A program made the position numbers and the translations under genes. 64,000 nucleotides of DNA, from assembly GCA_966211795.1 (NCBI GenBank), contig CBIHNW010000001.1, forward strand, positions 402,242 through 466,241, in the 5' to 3' direction. Positions 56,398 through 64,000 of this stretch are shown here, piece after piece. Below the pieces are notes generated by a model. That model saw nothing but the letters and a program-made list of their open reading frames with translations. It had not been told where the DNA came from and made no database searches. Each line of letters opens with the position of its first letter. Positions within the stretch are counted from its first letter, which is position 1. Source of the DNA: 21-14-0-10-47-8 sp966211795. Its GTDB lineage: Bacteria > Bdellovibrionota > Bdellovibrionia > Bdellovibrionales > Bdellovibrionaceae.

Positions 56398-56958
56398 TTA
56401 ACGTGTGCTAGAAGCTTGCAGACCTTTGGCATGATTCAAGTGCTCAGCCACTGCCACGCGGGTTCGTTGCAGGTGTTCCACCAGCGCGGGTGTTTTTGCG
56501 TTCGGGATCAAAGTTTCATCCAAGGTCTTTAAGGCCTTTTCGTGCATCGCGATTTGCTCGGACACATAGGCCTGATCAAAGGCGGATTTGTCTGATTTTT
56601 TCAAATCCTTGTTTAAACTTTTGGCCTCATCTTTTAAGTCCTTTGCCAAATCACTGTTATCCATCGACATTTTATTGTTGTGGGCAAGCTTTTTGGTTTC
56701 GGCCTCGTTGGTCTTATGTGTTTCCATCATCATTTTGGCAAAATTTTTGATGTCGGCGGTTTGTCCCTTTTTCATCGCCATTTTTGCGGCGTCAATTTCA
56801 CCTTCATTGATGGTGACCAAGACTTTCGCGATTTGGTTTTCGCTCAAAGTTGTCGCCGGTGCCGCTGCGGTGGTTGCGCCCGGAGTCTGTGCGGCTGGTG
56901 CTTGGGCCCAAGAAAGGTGGCAGAGCATCAGAACAAGAATCGTGACCATTTTTTTCAT
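56398..56958 (-). CDS. DUF4142-domain exported protein
   Basis: A 186-residue protein with a Sec signal (MKKMVTILVLMLCHLSWAQA) and an Ala/Pro/Thr linker. The rest is DUF4142, a ferritin-like helical bundle: KVLVTINEGEIDAAKMAM, NFAKMMMETHKTNEAETKKL and AYVSEQIAMHEKALKTLDE. The family is common in stress-exposed bacteria, with possible metal or osmotic links. It acts in the periplasm. It stands alone, flanked by hairpins. Confidence 0.9.
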   Translation of the reverse strand: MKKMVTILVLMLCHLSWAQAPAAQTPGATTAAAPATTLSENQIAKVLVTINEGEIDAAKMAMKKGQTADIKNFAKMMMETHKTNEAETKKLAHNNKMSMDNSDLAKDLKDEAKSLNKDLKKSDKSAFDQAYVSEQIAMHEKALKTLDETLIPNAKTPALVEHLQRTRVAVAEHLNHAKGLQASSTR

Positions 56959-57120
56959 TTGTATCTCCTTTTAAAATTATCAAAGTTGCCATTTGTCATC
57001 CGTGCAAGCTTTGGCCCATGTTCATTGCAGTTCAAAGCGATTAAACGGCTTACGGTCTCGGTGCGTCGGGTAAATATGAAACAGGGTGTGGAATTTTTCT
57101 TTCTTTTTTGCCTCGAAAAT

Positions 57121-57825
57121 TTATAGGTGCTCGGTGACGCCGACCTGTCGACATTCTGCAAGAACGGGGCAAGTCGAACAATAAGGCTTGATGCCCGTGC
57201 AGATGTGTTTACCAAACGGGACCAACAGTGCGTTGATCCGCACCCACTGAGAATGTGGTAACTTTTCGGTGAGCTGGGTCTCGGTTGCAAGCGGGGTTTT
57301 TGCCTGCACGTATCCCCAACGGTTGGTCACACGGTGAACATGAATATCGACTCCGATTCGGGCTTGGTTGCAGGCAATGCCTAAAACTAAATTTGCGGTC
57401 TTTGGTCCGACGCCCGGAAGCCCCAGCAAGATGTTCTCATCACAGGGAAGCTCCCCATTATATTTGGTTTGAATCAGTTTTGAAATCAGGATCATGCGCT
57501 CGGCCTTCTGTCGGTGATACGTCGAACCATGCAGGTACTGATCCAGGCGTTCAATTCCAAGTTTTGAAATCTCAAGCGGCGTGCGCGCATTTGCAAAGAG
57601 ATCCAGCGAGACTTTCAGACTGACCTCATCCAGCGTGCGAATCGAAATCATGCACGCCACAAGAATTTCGAATGGCTTTCGGTATCCGCGTTCATAAAGT
57701 TCGAAGAGCATGGCTTTCGGATAGGGCTGAACGGCATGATCAATTCTGTTCAGCATATCCTCAATATCAAACGCCCGTTTGCGGGAGCGCATTCGTTTCG
57801 TCGTGTCCGAGGTGTTTGCAAGCAT
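57121..57825 (-). CDS. nth: Endonuclease III (base excision DNA glycosylase)
   Basis: A 234-residue protein with the full endonuclease III layout: helix-hairpin-helix GLPGVGPKTANLVLGI with catalytic Lys142, catalytic Asp160 in GVDIHVHRV, and a C-terminal 4Fe-4S set, Cys209, 216, 219 and 225 (Cx6Cx2Cx5C). It removes oxidised pyrimidines and cleaves abasic sites. The N-terminal 20 residues are basic. It stands alone and diverges from a DUF1304 gene. Confidence 0.95.
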   Translation of the reverse strand: MLANTSDTTKRMRSRKRAFDIEDMLNRIDHAVQPYPKAMLFELYERGYRKPFEILVACMISIRTLDEVSLKVSLDLFANARTPLEISKLGIERLDQYLHGSTYHRQKAERMILISKLIQTKYNGELPCDENILLGLPGVGPKTANLVLGIACNQARIGVDIHVHRVTNRWGYVQAKTPLATETQLTEKLPHSQWVRINALLVPFGKHICTGIKPYCSTCPVLAECRQVGVTEHL

Positions 57826-57967
57826 GCTTCGACCTTTCTTCCTGGACTTCTATTTAAGTCTTCATTGTTTGCAAAGAGGAGCATTGCGTGGTCGTTTTGA
57901 AGAATGACAAAAAGAATCGCTGCGTTGATGATCAGTCCGTGCGCAGAACTTTGAAAAGGGGACAAAA

Positions 57968-58336
57968 ATGGATGTCGTTATCAGAATCGTGGTCGCCACC
58001 GTCGCCCTCTTGCATATCTATTTTTTGGTGCTGGAGATGTTTTTGTGGACCAAGCCAAAAGGTTTGAAAATATTCGGACAAAAATTAGAGCAGGCTCAAG
58101 CGTCGGCAAAACTCGCCGCCAATCAAGGATTGTACAATGGGTTTTTGGCCGCTGGCTTGGCGTGGGGATTATTGACGTCGGATCCGGCTCAGGCCCGTGC
58201 TGTTGAGATATTTTTTCTGAGCTGCGTGACGATTGCGGGACTGTATGGAGCTTACAGCGTAAGTCGAAAGATTTTGTATGTGCAGGCCGTTCCGGCATTG
58301 CTGGGTCTGATCTTGATCGCGAATCAACATTTGTAA
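57968..58336 (+). CDS. DUF1304 membrane protein
   Basis: A 122-residue protein with four hydrophobic helices. The DUF1304 pattern is clear: VALLHIYFLVLEMFLWTKPKG, ANQGLYNGFLAAGLAWGLL and FFLSCVTIAGLYGAYSVS. The family is frequent beside stress genes, but its function is unknown. An AAAGGGGA site lies before the ATG. It is likely a single-gene unit. Confidence 0.92.
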   Translation: MDVVIRIVVATVALLHIYFLVLEMFLWTKPKGLKIFGQKLEQAQASAKLAANQGLYNGFLAAGLAWGLLTSDPAQARAVEIFFLSCVTIAGLYGAYSVSRKILYVQAVPALLGLILIANQHL

Positions 58337-58433
58337 TCGTCAACTGAATCGACATTCTAAATATCAAAGACTGGGGCCAGGCTTGACCATCCAATCTAGC
58401 GAACCATATTTAAGAAAACTATAAGGTCGCATC

Positions 58434-58492
58434 TACATTATACAATACGGCGAACAGTTATTTTACATTATGCTATCTAATAAAAAATTAGA
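58434..58492 (+). promoter_or_regulatory. Candidate regulatory repeats upstream of pirin
   Basis: TACATTATAC (58434-58443) and TACATTATGC (58464-58473) lie 30 bp apart, three helical turns. TCTAAT-AAAAA-ATTAGA (58476-58492) follows. They could hold a regulator, but there is no linked regulator gene. Confidence 0.35.
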
Positions 58493-58526
58493 AATGGTGT
58501 AGAGTGGTTTTATACAGGAGGTCTGA

Positions 58527-59390
58527 ATGAAAAAATTAATGTTCTCGCAACGAAGTGAGACCCCGCATTGGGTTGGTGACGGTTTTCCCGTCCGATCCTT
58601 GTTCAATTACAATGATCAGCCTCAAGAATTCTCGCCTTTTCTGTTGATGGACTATGCCGGTCCTGCGGAATTCAAGCCAACCGCCGAACGCCGGGGTGTC
58701 GGTGAACATCCGCATCGTGGATTTGAAACGGTGACGATTGTTTATTCAGGTCAGGTCGAGCATCGCGATTCCGCCGGTGGCGGAGGCGTGATCGGGCCCG
58801 GTGATGTGCAGTGGATGACGGCGGCATCAGGCTTGGTTCATGAAGAAAGACATGGAAAAGATTTTGCCAAACAAGGCGGGCTATTTGAAATGGTTCAGCT
58901 TTGGGTGAACTTGCCGAAGAAAGACAAGATGGCCAAACCGAAATATCAAGGAATCAAAAATGAACAGATTCCCGTTGTCGATTTGGCCGAACAAGCCGGA
59001 ACCGTGCGCGTAATTGCGGGCGAATTTAAAGATCAGAAAGGACCTGCGAGCACCTTTAGCCCCGTGAACCTTTGGGATTTGCGAGTGAAAGCTGGCAAGG
59101 CCGTGAACTTGACTGTTCCGGAAGGTCAAACGGCTTCGCTGTTTGTTTTGAGCGGAAAAATTCTTCTCCCAAGTGGCGAAACAATCGGTGCGGCGGAAAT
59201 TGCTATGCTCGAAAGAGCCGGTACAGAATTGTCGTTCACCGTGACGGAGGATGCGAAACTTTTGTTCCTTGGTGGCGAGCCTTTGCGCGAGCCCGTGATC
59301 GGCTATGGACCTTTCGTAATGAACACACAAGCCGAGATCTACCAAGCATTTGCGGACTTTGAACAAGGCCGCATGGGGCAAATCGTTTAA
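58527..59390 (+). CDS. Pirin-family protein
   Basis: A 287-residue double cupin of the pirin family, after CAGGAGG. Features include SLFNYNDQPQEFSPFLLMDY, GEHPHRGFETVTIVYSGQVE with metal His residues, PGDVQWMTAASGLVHEER and GGLFEMVQLWVNLP. Bacterial pirins are quercetinase-like dioxygenases or redox regulators. The second cupin keeps fewer metal ligands, as in known pirins. It is monocistronic, with possible upstream regulatory repeats. Confidence 0.93.
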   Translation: MKKLMFSQRSETPHWVGDGFPVRSLFNYNDQPQEFSPFLLMDYAGPAEFKPTAERRGVGEHPHRGFETVTIVYSGQVEHRDSAGGGGVIGPGDVQWMTAASGLVHEERHGKDFAKQGGLFEMVQLWVNLPKKDKMAKPKYQGIKNEQIPVVDLAEQAGTVRVIAGEFKDQKGPASTFSPVNLWDLRVKAGKAVNLTVPEGQTASLFVLSGKILLPSGETIGAAEIAMLERAGTELSFTVTEDAKLLFLGGEPLREPVIGYGPFVMNTQAEIYQAFADFEQGRMGQIV

Positions 59391-59405
59391 ACTTGAAATC
59401 TGATT

Positions 59406-60758
59406 TTAACTTTCATGGGCTTCAGCATAATCTTGTGCTGGAGCTTTGCCGTGAACAATCCTGTGGCACATGTGTTCGTAGAAAGAAATCGGATCCACAA
59501 GCTTGGCGCAGCTTTGCGCGACGATAGCAGCCAACATCAAACAGATGATGACATCATGGGTGTCAGTCATTTCCAGAACAAGAATCAACGAAGTAAACGG
59601 CGTGCGCGTGACTCCGGTCAAAAAAGCCGCCATGCCCGCCAGCACCCACAACTGATGATTGAAACCATCACTCAGGCCACTCATCCAAGAGCCGATAGCC
59701 GCTCCCGTTGAAAGTGCCGGTGCAAACACACCACCCACGACACCACCGGCGTAGGTCAGCAGGTTGCCAACGCCGCGGACAAATCCCAGGTACATCGGCG
59801 CCGAGACGTCCGAATGGCTTAGCAATTGAACGATGACGTCACGGCCAGAGCCCATCGCGTTTTTTCCAAAGAAATAAACAAAGCTCGCAACGCACCAACC
59901 AAGAAAAACCGTCATCGAGATTTTTGCAAAGGGCGAAAGCTTCGCGCGGCGGTCTAATAAAAACACCGTCGCCGATCCAAAAAATGCGCCCAAGATGCCA
60001 ATCAAAGCGGCGGCAACAATCATCAGACTGAGCTCGCCGATGCCAGGAGTGGTGAGACCAAATTTTCCGATGTAATGATAGTTCCCCAGCATCGCCTGCG
60101 CTAATAGACCAGCCATGATGACGGCATGGAAAACAAAAGTTCGAATGTAACTGATATGAACTTTGGCGAGCTCTTCGATCGCAAAAATAATTCCGCCCAA
60201 TGGTGTGTTGAAGGCCGCCGCCAATCCTGCCGCGCCCCCAGCTAAGATCATGGGCTGCAAATCAGGCGAGCGCACGGTGGCCGCATCTTTTCGGTGCCAA
60301 ATGCGATGGGTGATGTTGAAAATTCCGGCGGCGATTTGAAGCATCGGACCTTCGCGTCCCGTGATGCCTCCGCCGGCCACGCAAACACAAGCGCCAATAA
60401 ATTTAATCACGATCATGCGCACGCTTAAAAGTTTTTCCAACAAAGGCGTGGGTTCGCGACTGACCTCGACTGCGGCCAACAGTTGCGGAATGCCGCTGCC
60501 CGAAGCATAAGGAGCAATGAACTGCGCTAAGCAGCTGGAGATCAACATCCCCAAAGGAATGAAGAGAAATCCCCACAATGGATTGTTTTCGCACCAAGCG
60601 AAGGCTTGCTTTTCCGACCAGCCAAATGCTTTTGCAAACAGCGCCGCGACCACGGCGGTCAGCGCTGCGGAAATCCAATATGGAAACATCCGTTTTGATG
60701 AAGCTTGAACTTTGTTCAGATGAAGTCGAGTGTTCGAGAAGAGAGTGGGAGCGTCCAT
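59406..60758 (-). CDS. ClC-family chloride channel/transporter
   Basis: ATG 60758 after GAGGTAATC gives 450 residues; longer starts reach into unlikely sequence. ClC motifs: GSGIP (about 87-91), GREGP (134-138) with gating Glu136, and GGVFAPALSTGAAIG. The gating Glu favours an H+/Cl- antiporter, as in E. coli ClcA, but the inner proton Glu cannot be placed by eye. It converges on the pirin gene. No regulatory CBS domains follow. Confidence 0.93.
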   Translation of the reverse strand: MDAPTLFSNTRLHLNKVQASSKRMFPYWISAALTAVVAALFAKAFGWSEKQAFAWCENNPLWGFLFIPLGMLISSCLAQFIAPYASGSGIPQLLAAVEVSREPTPLLEKLLSVRMIVIKFIGACVCVAGGGITGREGPMLQIAAGIFNITHRIWHRKDAATVRSPDLQPMILAGGAAGLAAAFNTPLGGIIFAIEELAKVHISYIRTFVFHAVIMAGLLAQAMLGNYHYIGKFGLTTPGIGELSLMIVAAALIGILGAFFGSATVFLLDRRAKLSPFAKISMTVFLGWCVASFVYFFGKNAMGSGRDVIVQLLSHSDVSAPMYLGFVRGVGNLLTYAGGVVGGVFAPALSTGAAIGSWMSGLSDGFNHQLWVLAGMAAFLTGVTRTPFTSLILVLEMTDTHDVIICLMLAAIVAQSCAKLVDPISFYEHMCHRIVHGKAPAQDYAEAHES

Positions 60759-60934
60759 GATTACCTCGTGCAGGAAGAAATACAGGAAGTGAAGGTATGG
60801 GTCATTTTGAGTTGCATCGAAACACTGTGTCAATTCGCTTTTCAGCCCCACTGGCCTTCGCTCTTCGTCTCACTTAGATTTGTTTGATTGCAGATGCACT
60901 TGTGCCGCTCTGGTCGCGTCGGTTACAAATAGAT

Positions 60935-61321
60935 GTGACCGAAATTTCTGAATTCTCAACAAAAGTGATGCAACTGATTCGACAGATTCCTCAGGGCAAG
61001 GTTGCGACTTATGGCCAAATCGCAAAGCTTGCCGGCAAGCCGCAAGGATCGCGAGGTGTGGCTTGGATCCTTCACTCTTCGTCCACGGTTCACCAATTGC
61101 CATGGCACCGGGTTTTAAATGCCCAGGGAAGAATCTCTTTCGAAGTGGGATCACACAATTTTCGTCAACAGAAGAAGCGCCTCGAAAAAGAAGGTGTCGA
61201 GATCAGCGCGGACGGTCGACTGAGTTTACCGAAATTTCAATGGCAGAAAAAAATGCCTGTTGCCAAATCCGTTCGCAATCGACCGCAAATGTTTGCCGAA
61301 ACAAAAAAGAGAAAAAAATGA
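60935..61321 (+). CDS. Alkyltransferase-like protein (ATL, PWHR)
   Basis: I prefer GTG 60935 (128 residues); TTG 60884 gives 17 more. It is the MGMT winged-helix domain: VMQLIRQIPQGKVATYGQIA, GSRGVAWIL and LPWHRVLNAQGRIS. The reactive Cys of PCHR is replaced by Trp57 (PWHR), so it cannot remove alkyl groups but can flag O6-alkylguanine to nucleotide excision repair. A basic C-terminal extension (KKMPVAKSVRNRPQMF, then KKRKK) is added. Its stop overlaps the next start in an ATGA (61318-61321). Confidence 0.88.
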   Translation: MTEISEFSTKVMQLIRQIPQGKVATYGQIAKLAGKPQGSRGVAWILHSSSTVHQLPWHRVLNAQGRISFEVGSHNFRQQKKRLEKEGVEISADGRLSLPKFQWQKKMPVAKSVRNRPQMFAETKKRKK

Positions 61322-62310
61322 GCCACATCGATCCTAAAACTGGCCGCTTCACCAATCGTCGTCCCGAACTGATGACCGGAATGTCGTCGCCCCGACAAAC
61401 GGCCAAGATTTTGAAAGAGTTTTTATTCGCGGGTTCAAATCGCACTCCTTCGCGACCTTTGCCTGAAGTGAAGCCGGATCTGAATGAATTCATGCAAAAC
61501 GACGGTCGACAGGTGAAATACATTTGGATGGGTCATTCAACATTCTTGGTGAATTTTGAAGGACGCGTGATTTTATTTGATCCCGTTTTCAATAGCGCTT
61601 CGCCGGTTGGCTTTATGGTGCGTCGTTTTCAAAAGCCGGTCTTGGCATTGGATGAGCTGCCGCCGATTGATTTGATCGTGCTGTCTCATGATCATTACGA
61701 TCATCTTGATTCCCAAGTGATGAAATACTTTGCCGGCAAAACAATGAGGATCATCACGACTCTGAAGGTCGGAAACCGCTTGCAGGAATTTGGAATTTCG
61801 GCGGACCGAATTACTGAACTGGATTGGTGGCAAGAACACAGCGAAAAAGGCCTGACGTTTGTCAGCGCGCCGGCTCAACATTTTTCGGGACGTGGATTGG
61901 CTGATCGCAATCAGACGCTTTGGTGCTCGTTCGTGATTTTCAGCGATCATCACCGCCTTTATTTTTCTGGCGATTCTGGATACGACATCCACTTTCAGGA
62001 AATCGGCAAACGCTACGGTCCATTTGATATCAGCTTTATGGAAAATGGGCAGTACAATGAGCTTTGGAAACCCGTGCACATGATGCCTGAGGAATCGGTG
62101 CAAGCGCATCTCGACGTCAAAGCCAAATACATGGTACCGATTCATTGGGGTATGTTCGTGCTGTCGACGCATTCGTGGAAGGATCCCATTGAAAAAACAT
62201 TTCAGGCGGCGCAGGAAAAATCGGTTGCTTTGATGACTCCCAAAATCGGACAAGTGGTCGATATCGATCGACCACCACAATTTGAAAAATGGTGGCAGGA
62301 GCTACCTTAA
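61318..62310 (+). CDS. Metallo-beta-lactamase-fold hydrolase (NAPE-PLD/UlaG-like)
   Basis: ATG 61318 overlaps the ATL stop by 4 bp. The 330-residue protein has YIWMGHSTFLVNFEG, the metal motif SHDHYDHLD (His124, His126, Asp128, His129), GRGLADRNQTLWCSF, YFSGDSGYD and MVPIHWGMF. These are the marks of bacterial NAPE-PLD-like hydrolases, which may act on phospholipids or related esters. No signal peptide is visible. Coupling to an alkyl-damage protein is curious and its meaning is unknown. Confidence 0.9.
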   Translation: MSHIDPKTGRFTNRRPELMTGMSSPRQTAKILKEFLFAGSNRTPSRPLPEVKPDLNEFMQNDGRQVKYIWMGHSTFLVNFEGRVILFDPVFNSASPVGFMVRRFQKPVLALDELPPIDLIVLSHDHYDHLDSQVMKYFAGKTMRIITTLKVGNRLQEFGISADRITELDWWQEHSEKGLTFVSAPAQHFSGRGLADRNQTLWCSFVIFSDHHRLYFSGDSGYDIHFQEIGKRYGPFDISFMENGQYNELWKPVHMMPEESVQAHLDVKAKYMVPIHWGMFVLSTHSWKDPIEKTFQAAQEKSVALMTPKIGQVVDIDRPPQFEKWWQELP

Positions 62311-62314
62311 ATTT

Positions 62315-63220
62315 TCAATTTCCGACCTTGCGACCGCGAATCAAGTTTCGCAGTTGGAATGCAAGATAGAAAAAAATTCCGAGCCAAATCAGTCCGAAAG
62401 AAATCAGTTCTTTGGGTCCAAAAACCTCGGCGAACATGAAGACGCCCACCAAGAATTGCAAAGTCGGCGCGGCGAATTGCAACATGCCCATGATACTGTA
62501 GGGCATTCTTTGCGCCGCAAACGAAAATAAGAACAGCGGCAAGCCGGTCACCACTCCGCCCATCACAAGATAGAACATAATGTGTGCAGGGTGCGAGGTT
62601 GCTTCGTGCTGGTGAAAATACCAGATGGCGGTCAGTGCGGGCAAAAATCCGACGGCGCCTTCCAGGACCGACGAAGTTCGCGCGGGGATCTTCAATTGCT
62701 TTTTCGTCATGCCGTAACCACAAAAAGTCAGCGCCAGGGCGAGCGAAATCCAGGGAAAGGTTGGTGACAGAAAAATTTTTGCTCCGACGCCTAAAATGGC
62801 AAATGCGACCGACAGTTTTAAGATCAACGGAAATTTTTCTTTGAAGAAAAAAACGCCGGCCGCAACGTTCAAAATCGGATTGATAAAATAAGCCAGACTG
62901 CCTTCGAGAATGTGGCCCGAATTAACGGCATAAATGTAAATTCCCCAATTGAAGGCCAAAAGGACTGCGGCCAAGCTTGAAAGCATCCAGTCTCTTCGGC
63001 TTTGGCGGAACAGGGATGGCAGTTTTCGGTAAGAGCTCAGCAAGAATAGCAAAAAATAAAATACGAAAGACCAAAGCATTCGGTGCGCCAAGATCTCAAG
63101 TGGTGGAACCGTGCTTAAAAGCTTCCAATAGACCGGAAAAAATCCCCACATCACATAGGAAACAAAACCCCAAGTGAGCCCCTGAGGATCCAGTTTTTGC
63201 TTTTTGTTTGCATCATTCAT
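62315..63220 (-). CDS. rarD: EamA-family transporter (RarD-like)
   Basis: A 301-residue, ten-helix DMT-superfamily protein. GFVSYVMWGFFPVYWKLL and PPLEILAHRMLWSFVFYFLL are the RarD opening; EGSLAYFINPILNVAAGVFFF is also characteristic. RarD was named for chloramphenicol sensitivity; the real substrate is unknown. It converges on the MBL gene with 4 bp between stop codons. Gene 63221-63543 upstream is empty. Confidence 0.92.
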   Translation of the reverse strand: MNDANKKQKLDPQGLTWGFVSYVMWGFFPVYWKLLSTVPPLEILAHRMLWSFVFYFLLFLLSSYRKLPSLFRQSRRDWMLSSLAAVLLAFNWGIYIYAVNSGHILEGSLAYFINPILNVAAGVFFFKEKFPLILKLSVAFAILGVGAKIFLSPTFPWISLALALTFCGYGMTKKQLKIPARTSSVLEGAVGFLPALTAIWYFHQHEATSHPAHIMFYLVMGGVVTGLPLFLFSFAAQRMPYSIMGMLQFAAPTLQFLVGVFMFAEVFGPKELISFGLIWLGIFFYLAFQLRNLIRGRKVGN

Positions 63221-63543
63221 TGGTGACGGCAGAATACCGAACTCTTTGGCGGGAATCCACGCATCTCAATTCGTACGACGAAGATTTTTGGTTTTTCAGT
63301 ACACCTTGTTTTCTTTCCCGCCAGTGCAGTTTCTGATTGAGAAGGTGTGCTTTCGCTCGCGCGTTGATTCTGTGTTGGTTGCCGTCTCGGTGTGCTGGGG
63401 GCGGGCCTCGTGGACCAGATGCGGAGCTCAGAAACCGATTGTCGGCCATGATTCCGCCGCTCGGACCTCGTCTTCGCCTGTAACCCTTCTCTCCTTCGCT
63501 GACTTTGTGCTCTTTCGTGGCCCCTTTCGGGGGTATCGGTCAC
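63221..63543. other. Gene-free stretch upstream of the transposase-like gene
   Basis: No gene is supported here. GGCGGGAA (63248-63255) and TTCCCGCC (63315-63322) form an 8-bp inverted repeat. CCCC-TTTC-GGGG (63521-63532) is a small hairpin just before the transposase start and overlaps the left 19-bp arm. Confidence 0.5.
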
Positions 63544-63942
63544 ATGTCCAAATCAAAGCAGCAATCATTCGAGCAGATTTCTTGGCGGCATCGCTATTCG
63601 CATGGCGGGTCTTTACGGCAAGAGCGAGCGGGACGGTCTGCTAGGCCTTTGAGCTCGCGCGATTCTTTGCATTTGGTGTTTAAGGCGAACCGCGAAGTGG
63701 TCCGCGGAGGCTTTCGGCAGTCCCGCAGGTTCGCGGTCATCCATCACTTGGTGCAGAAGTATAAATTTAAGTTTTACGTGAAGGTCGAGCAGATTTCCGT
63801 GCAAGGCGATCATCTTCATCTTTTGATCCGAACAACCAGAAGATCTAATTACCAAAGCTTTTTCCGAGTGGTGGCCGGGCAAATCGCGCAGCAGTTCGAG
63901 AAAGAAGGCCTTCTCACCTTGGCTGTGACCGATACCCCCGAA
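63526..63942 (+). repeat. 19-bp perfect inverted repeat across the transposase-like gene
   Basis: TTCGGGGGTATCGGTCACA (63526-63544) recurs exactly as its complement at 63924-63942. The left arm includes the ribosome site and the first base of the ATG; the right arm is inside the coding region (about codons 127-133). This spacing and identity are very unlikely by chance. Confidence 0.85.
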
Positions 63943-64000
63943 GATCTTGCACAACGCAGAGTTGGTGGCTTGAAAAGGCAAAGAATGGCAGCCGGAGGAT
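63544..64000 (+). CDS. RAYT/IS200-like HUH transposase (partial)
   Basis: Open from ATG 63544 to the window end without a stop (152 codons). The Y1_Tnp (IS200/RAYT) fold is visible: SLHLVFKANREVV (about 41-53), FAVIHHLVQKYKFKFYVKVE, then the HUH motif GDHLHLLIR with two His around Leu, and NYQSFFRVVAGQIAQQF. The N-terminal 35 residues are Ser/Arg rich. The catalytic Tyr is usually C-terminal of the HUH and may be off the window or Tyr at about residue 104. Related genes act on REP palindromes. The 19-bp inverted repeat lies within it. Confidence 0.75.
   Translation, partial: MSKSKQQSFEQISWRHRYSHGGSLRQERAGRSARPLSSRDSLHLVFKANREVVRGGFRQSRRFAVIHHLVQKYKFKFYVKVEQISVQGDHLHLLIRTTRRSNYQSFFRVVAGQIAQQFEKEGLLTLAVTDTPEDLAQRRVGGLKRQRMAAGG

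Noticed and set aside
61573..62280. Minus-strand frame of 235 codons opposite the MBL gene
   Set aside because: The MBL gene has conserved metal motifs in its frame; the antisense frame is His-rich by complement only.

Overview
The window reads as a dense, roughly 50% GC chromosomal stretch of a Gram-negative bacterium. Lipobox lipoproteins, Sec signal peptides, a PqiA-like membrane protein, a class D beta-lactamase and many one-component regulators support that. The mix of SRPBCC/AHSA1 proteins, small DUF proteins and a RAYT-like transposase would suit a Bdellovibrio-type genome, but no single marker here fixes the taxon. There is no rRNA, tRNA, CRISPR array, phage block or integron. About 72 protein genes are called, two of them cut by the window edges.

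Left part (1-14.3 kb): an ArsR-AHSA1 pair; a TetR gene divergent from a DoxX-SRPBCC-SRPBCC operon, with matching operators; a secreted hydrolase; an ECF sigma cassette flanked by two membrane proteins; a GNAT acetyltransferase; an exported phospholipase D; a LysR gene divergent from an Old Yellow Enzyme gene; a lipoprotein; a LysR gene divergent from a decayed Nudix gene; and a MocR regulator.

Middle (14.4-41.9 kb): a decayed monooxygenase fragment, a VOC protein and an unusual bicupin-GNAT fusion; TrmO-like, CPBP protease, VanX-like and HAD genes; a secreted transglutaminase; an RRM RNA-binding protein; an FKBP isomerase; a histidine-kinase-like protein without its phosphoacceptor His, followed by OsmC; an ABC-F protein behind an attenuator-like leader; nitronate monooxygenase; RtcB; LigD; a second ArsR-AHSA1 pair; a methyltransferase and PqiA-like protein; and an Rrf2-OYE-SDR unit with shared operator motifs.

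Right part (41.9-64 kb): class D beta-lactamase, DoxX, MATE pump, a nitroreductase-like protein divergent from AraC, two exported unknowns, an AhpD-like protein with Rrf2 under a 31-bp palindromic operator, VOC, a sorbosone-dehydrogenase/cytochrome c fusion, two SnoaL genes, DUF1428, a CoA-binding protein with hemolysin III, DUF3592, DUF4142, endonuclease III, DUF1304, pirin, a ClC channel, an alkyltransferase-like protein overlapping an MBL hydrolase, RarD, and a RAYT/IS200-like transposase cut by the window edge.

The common theme is stress, detoxification and DNA/RNA repair in short units, each with its own local regulator. The most notable structures are the ABC-F leader (28.3-28.45 kb), the 19-bp inverted repeat that includes the transposase start codon (63.5 and 63.9 kb), the H-less kinase and the bicupin-GNAT fusion. 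All functions are inferred from sequence reading alone; no database search was run.
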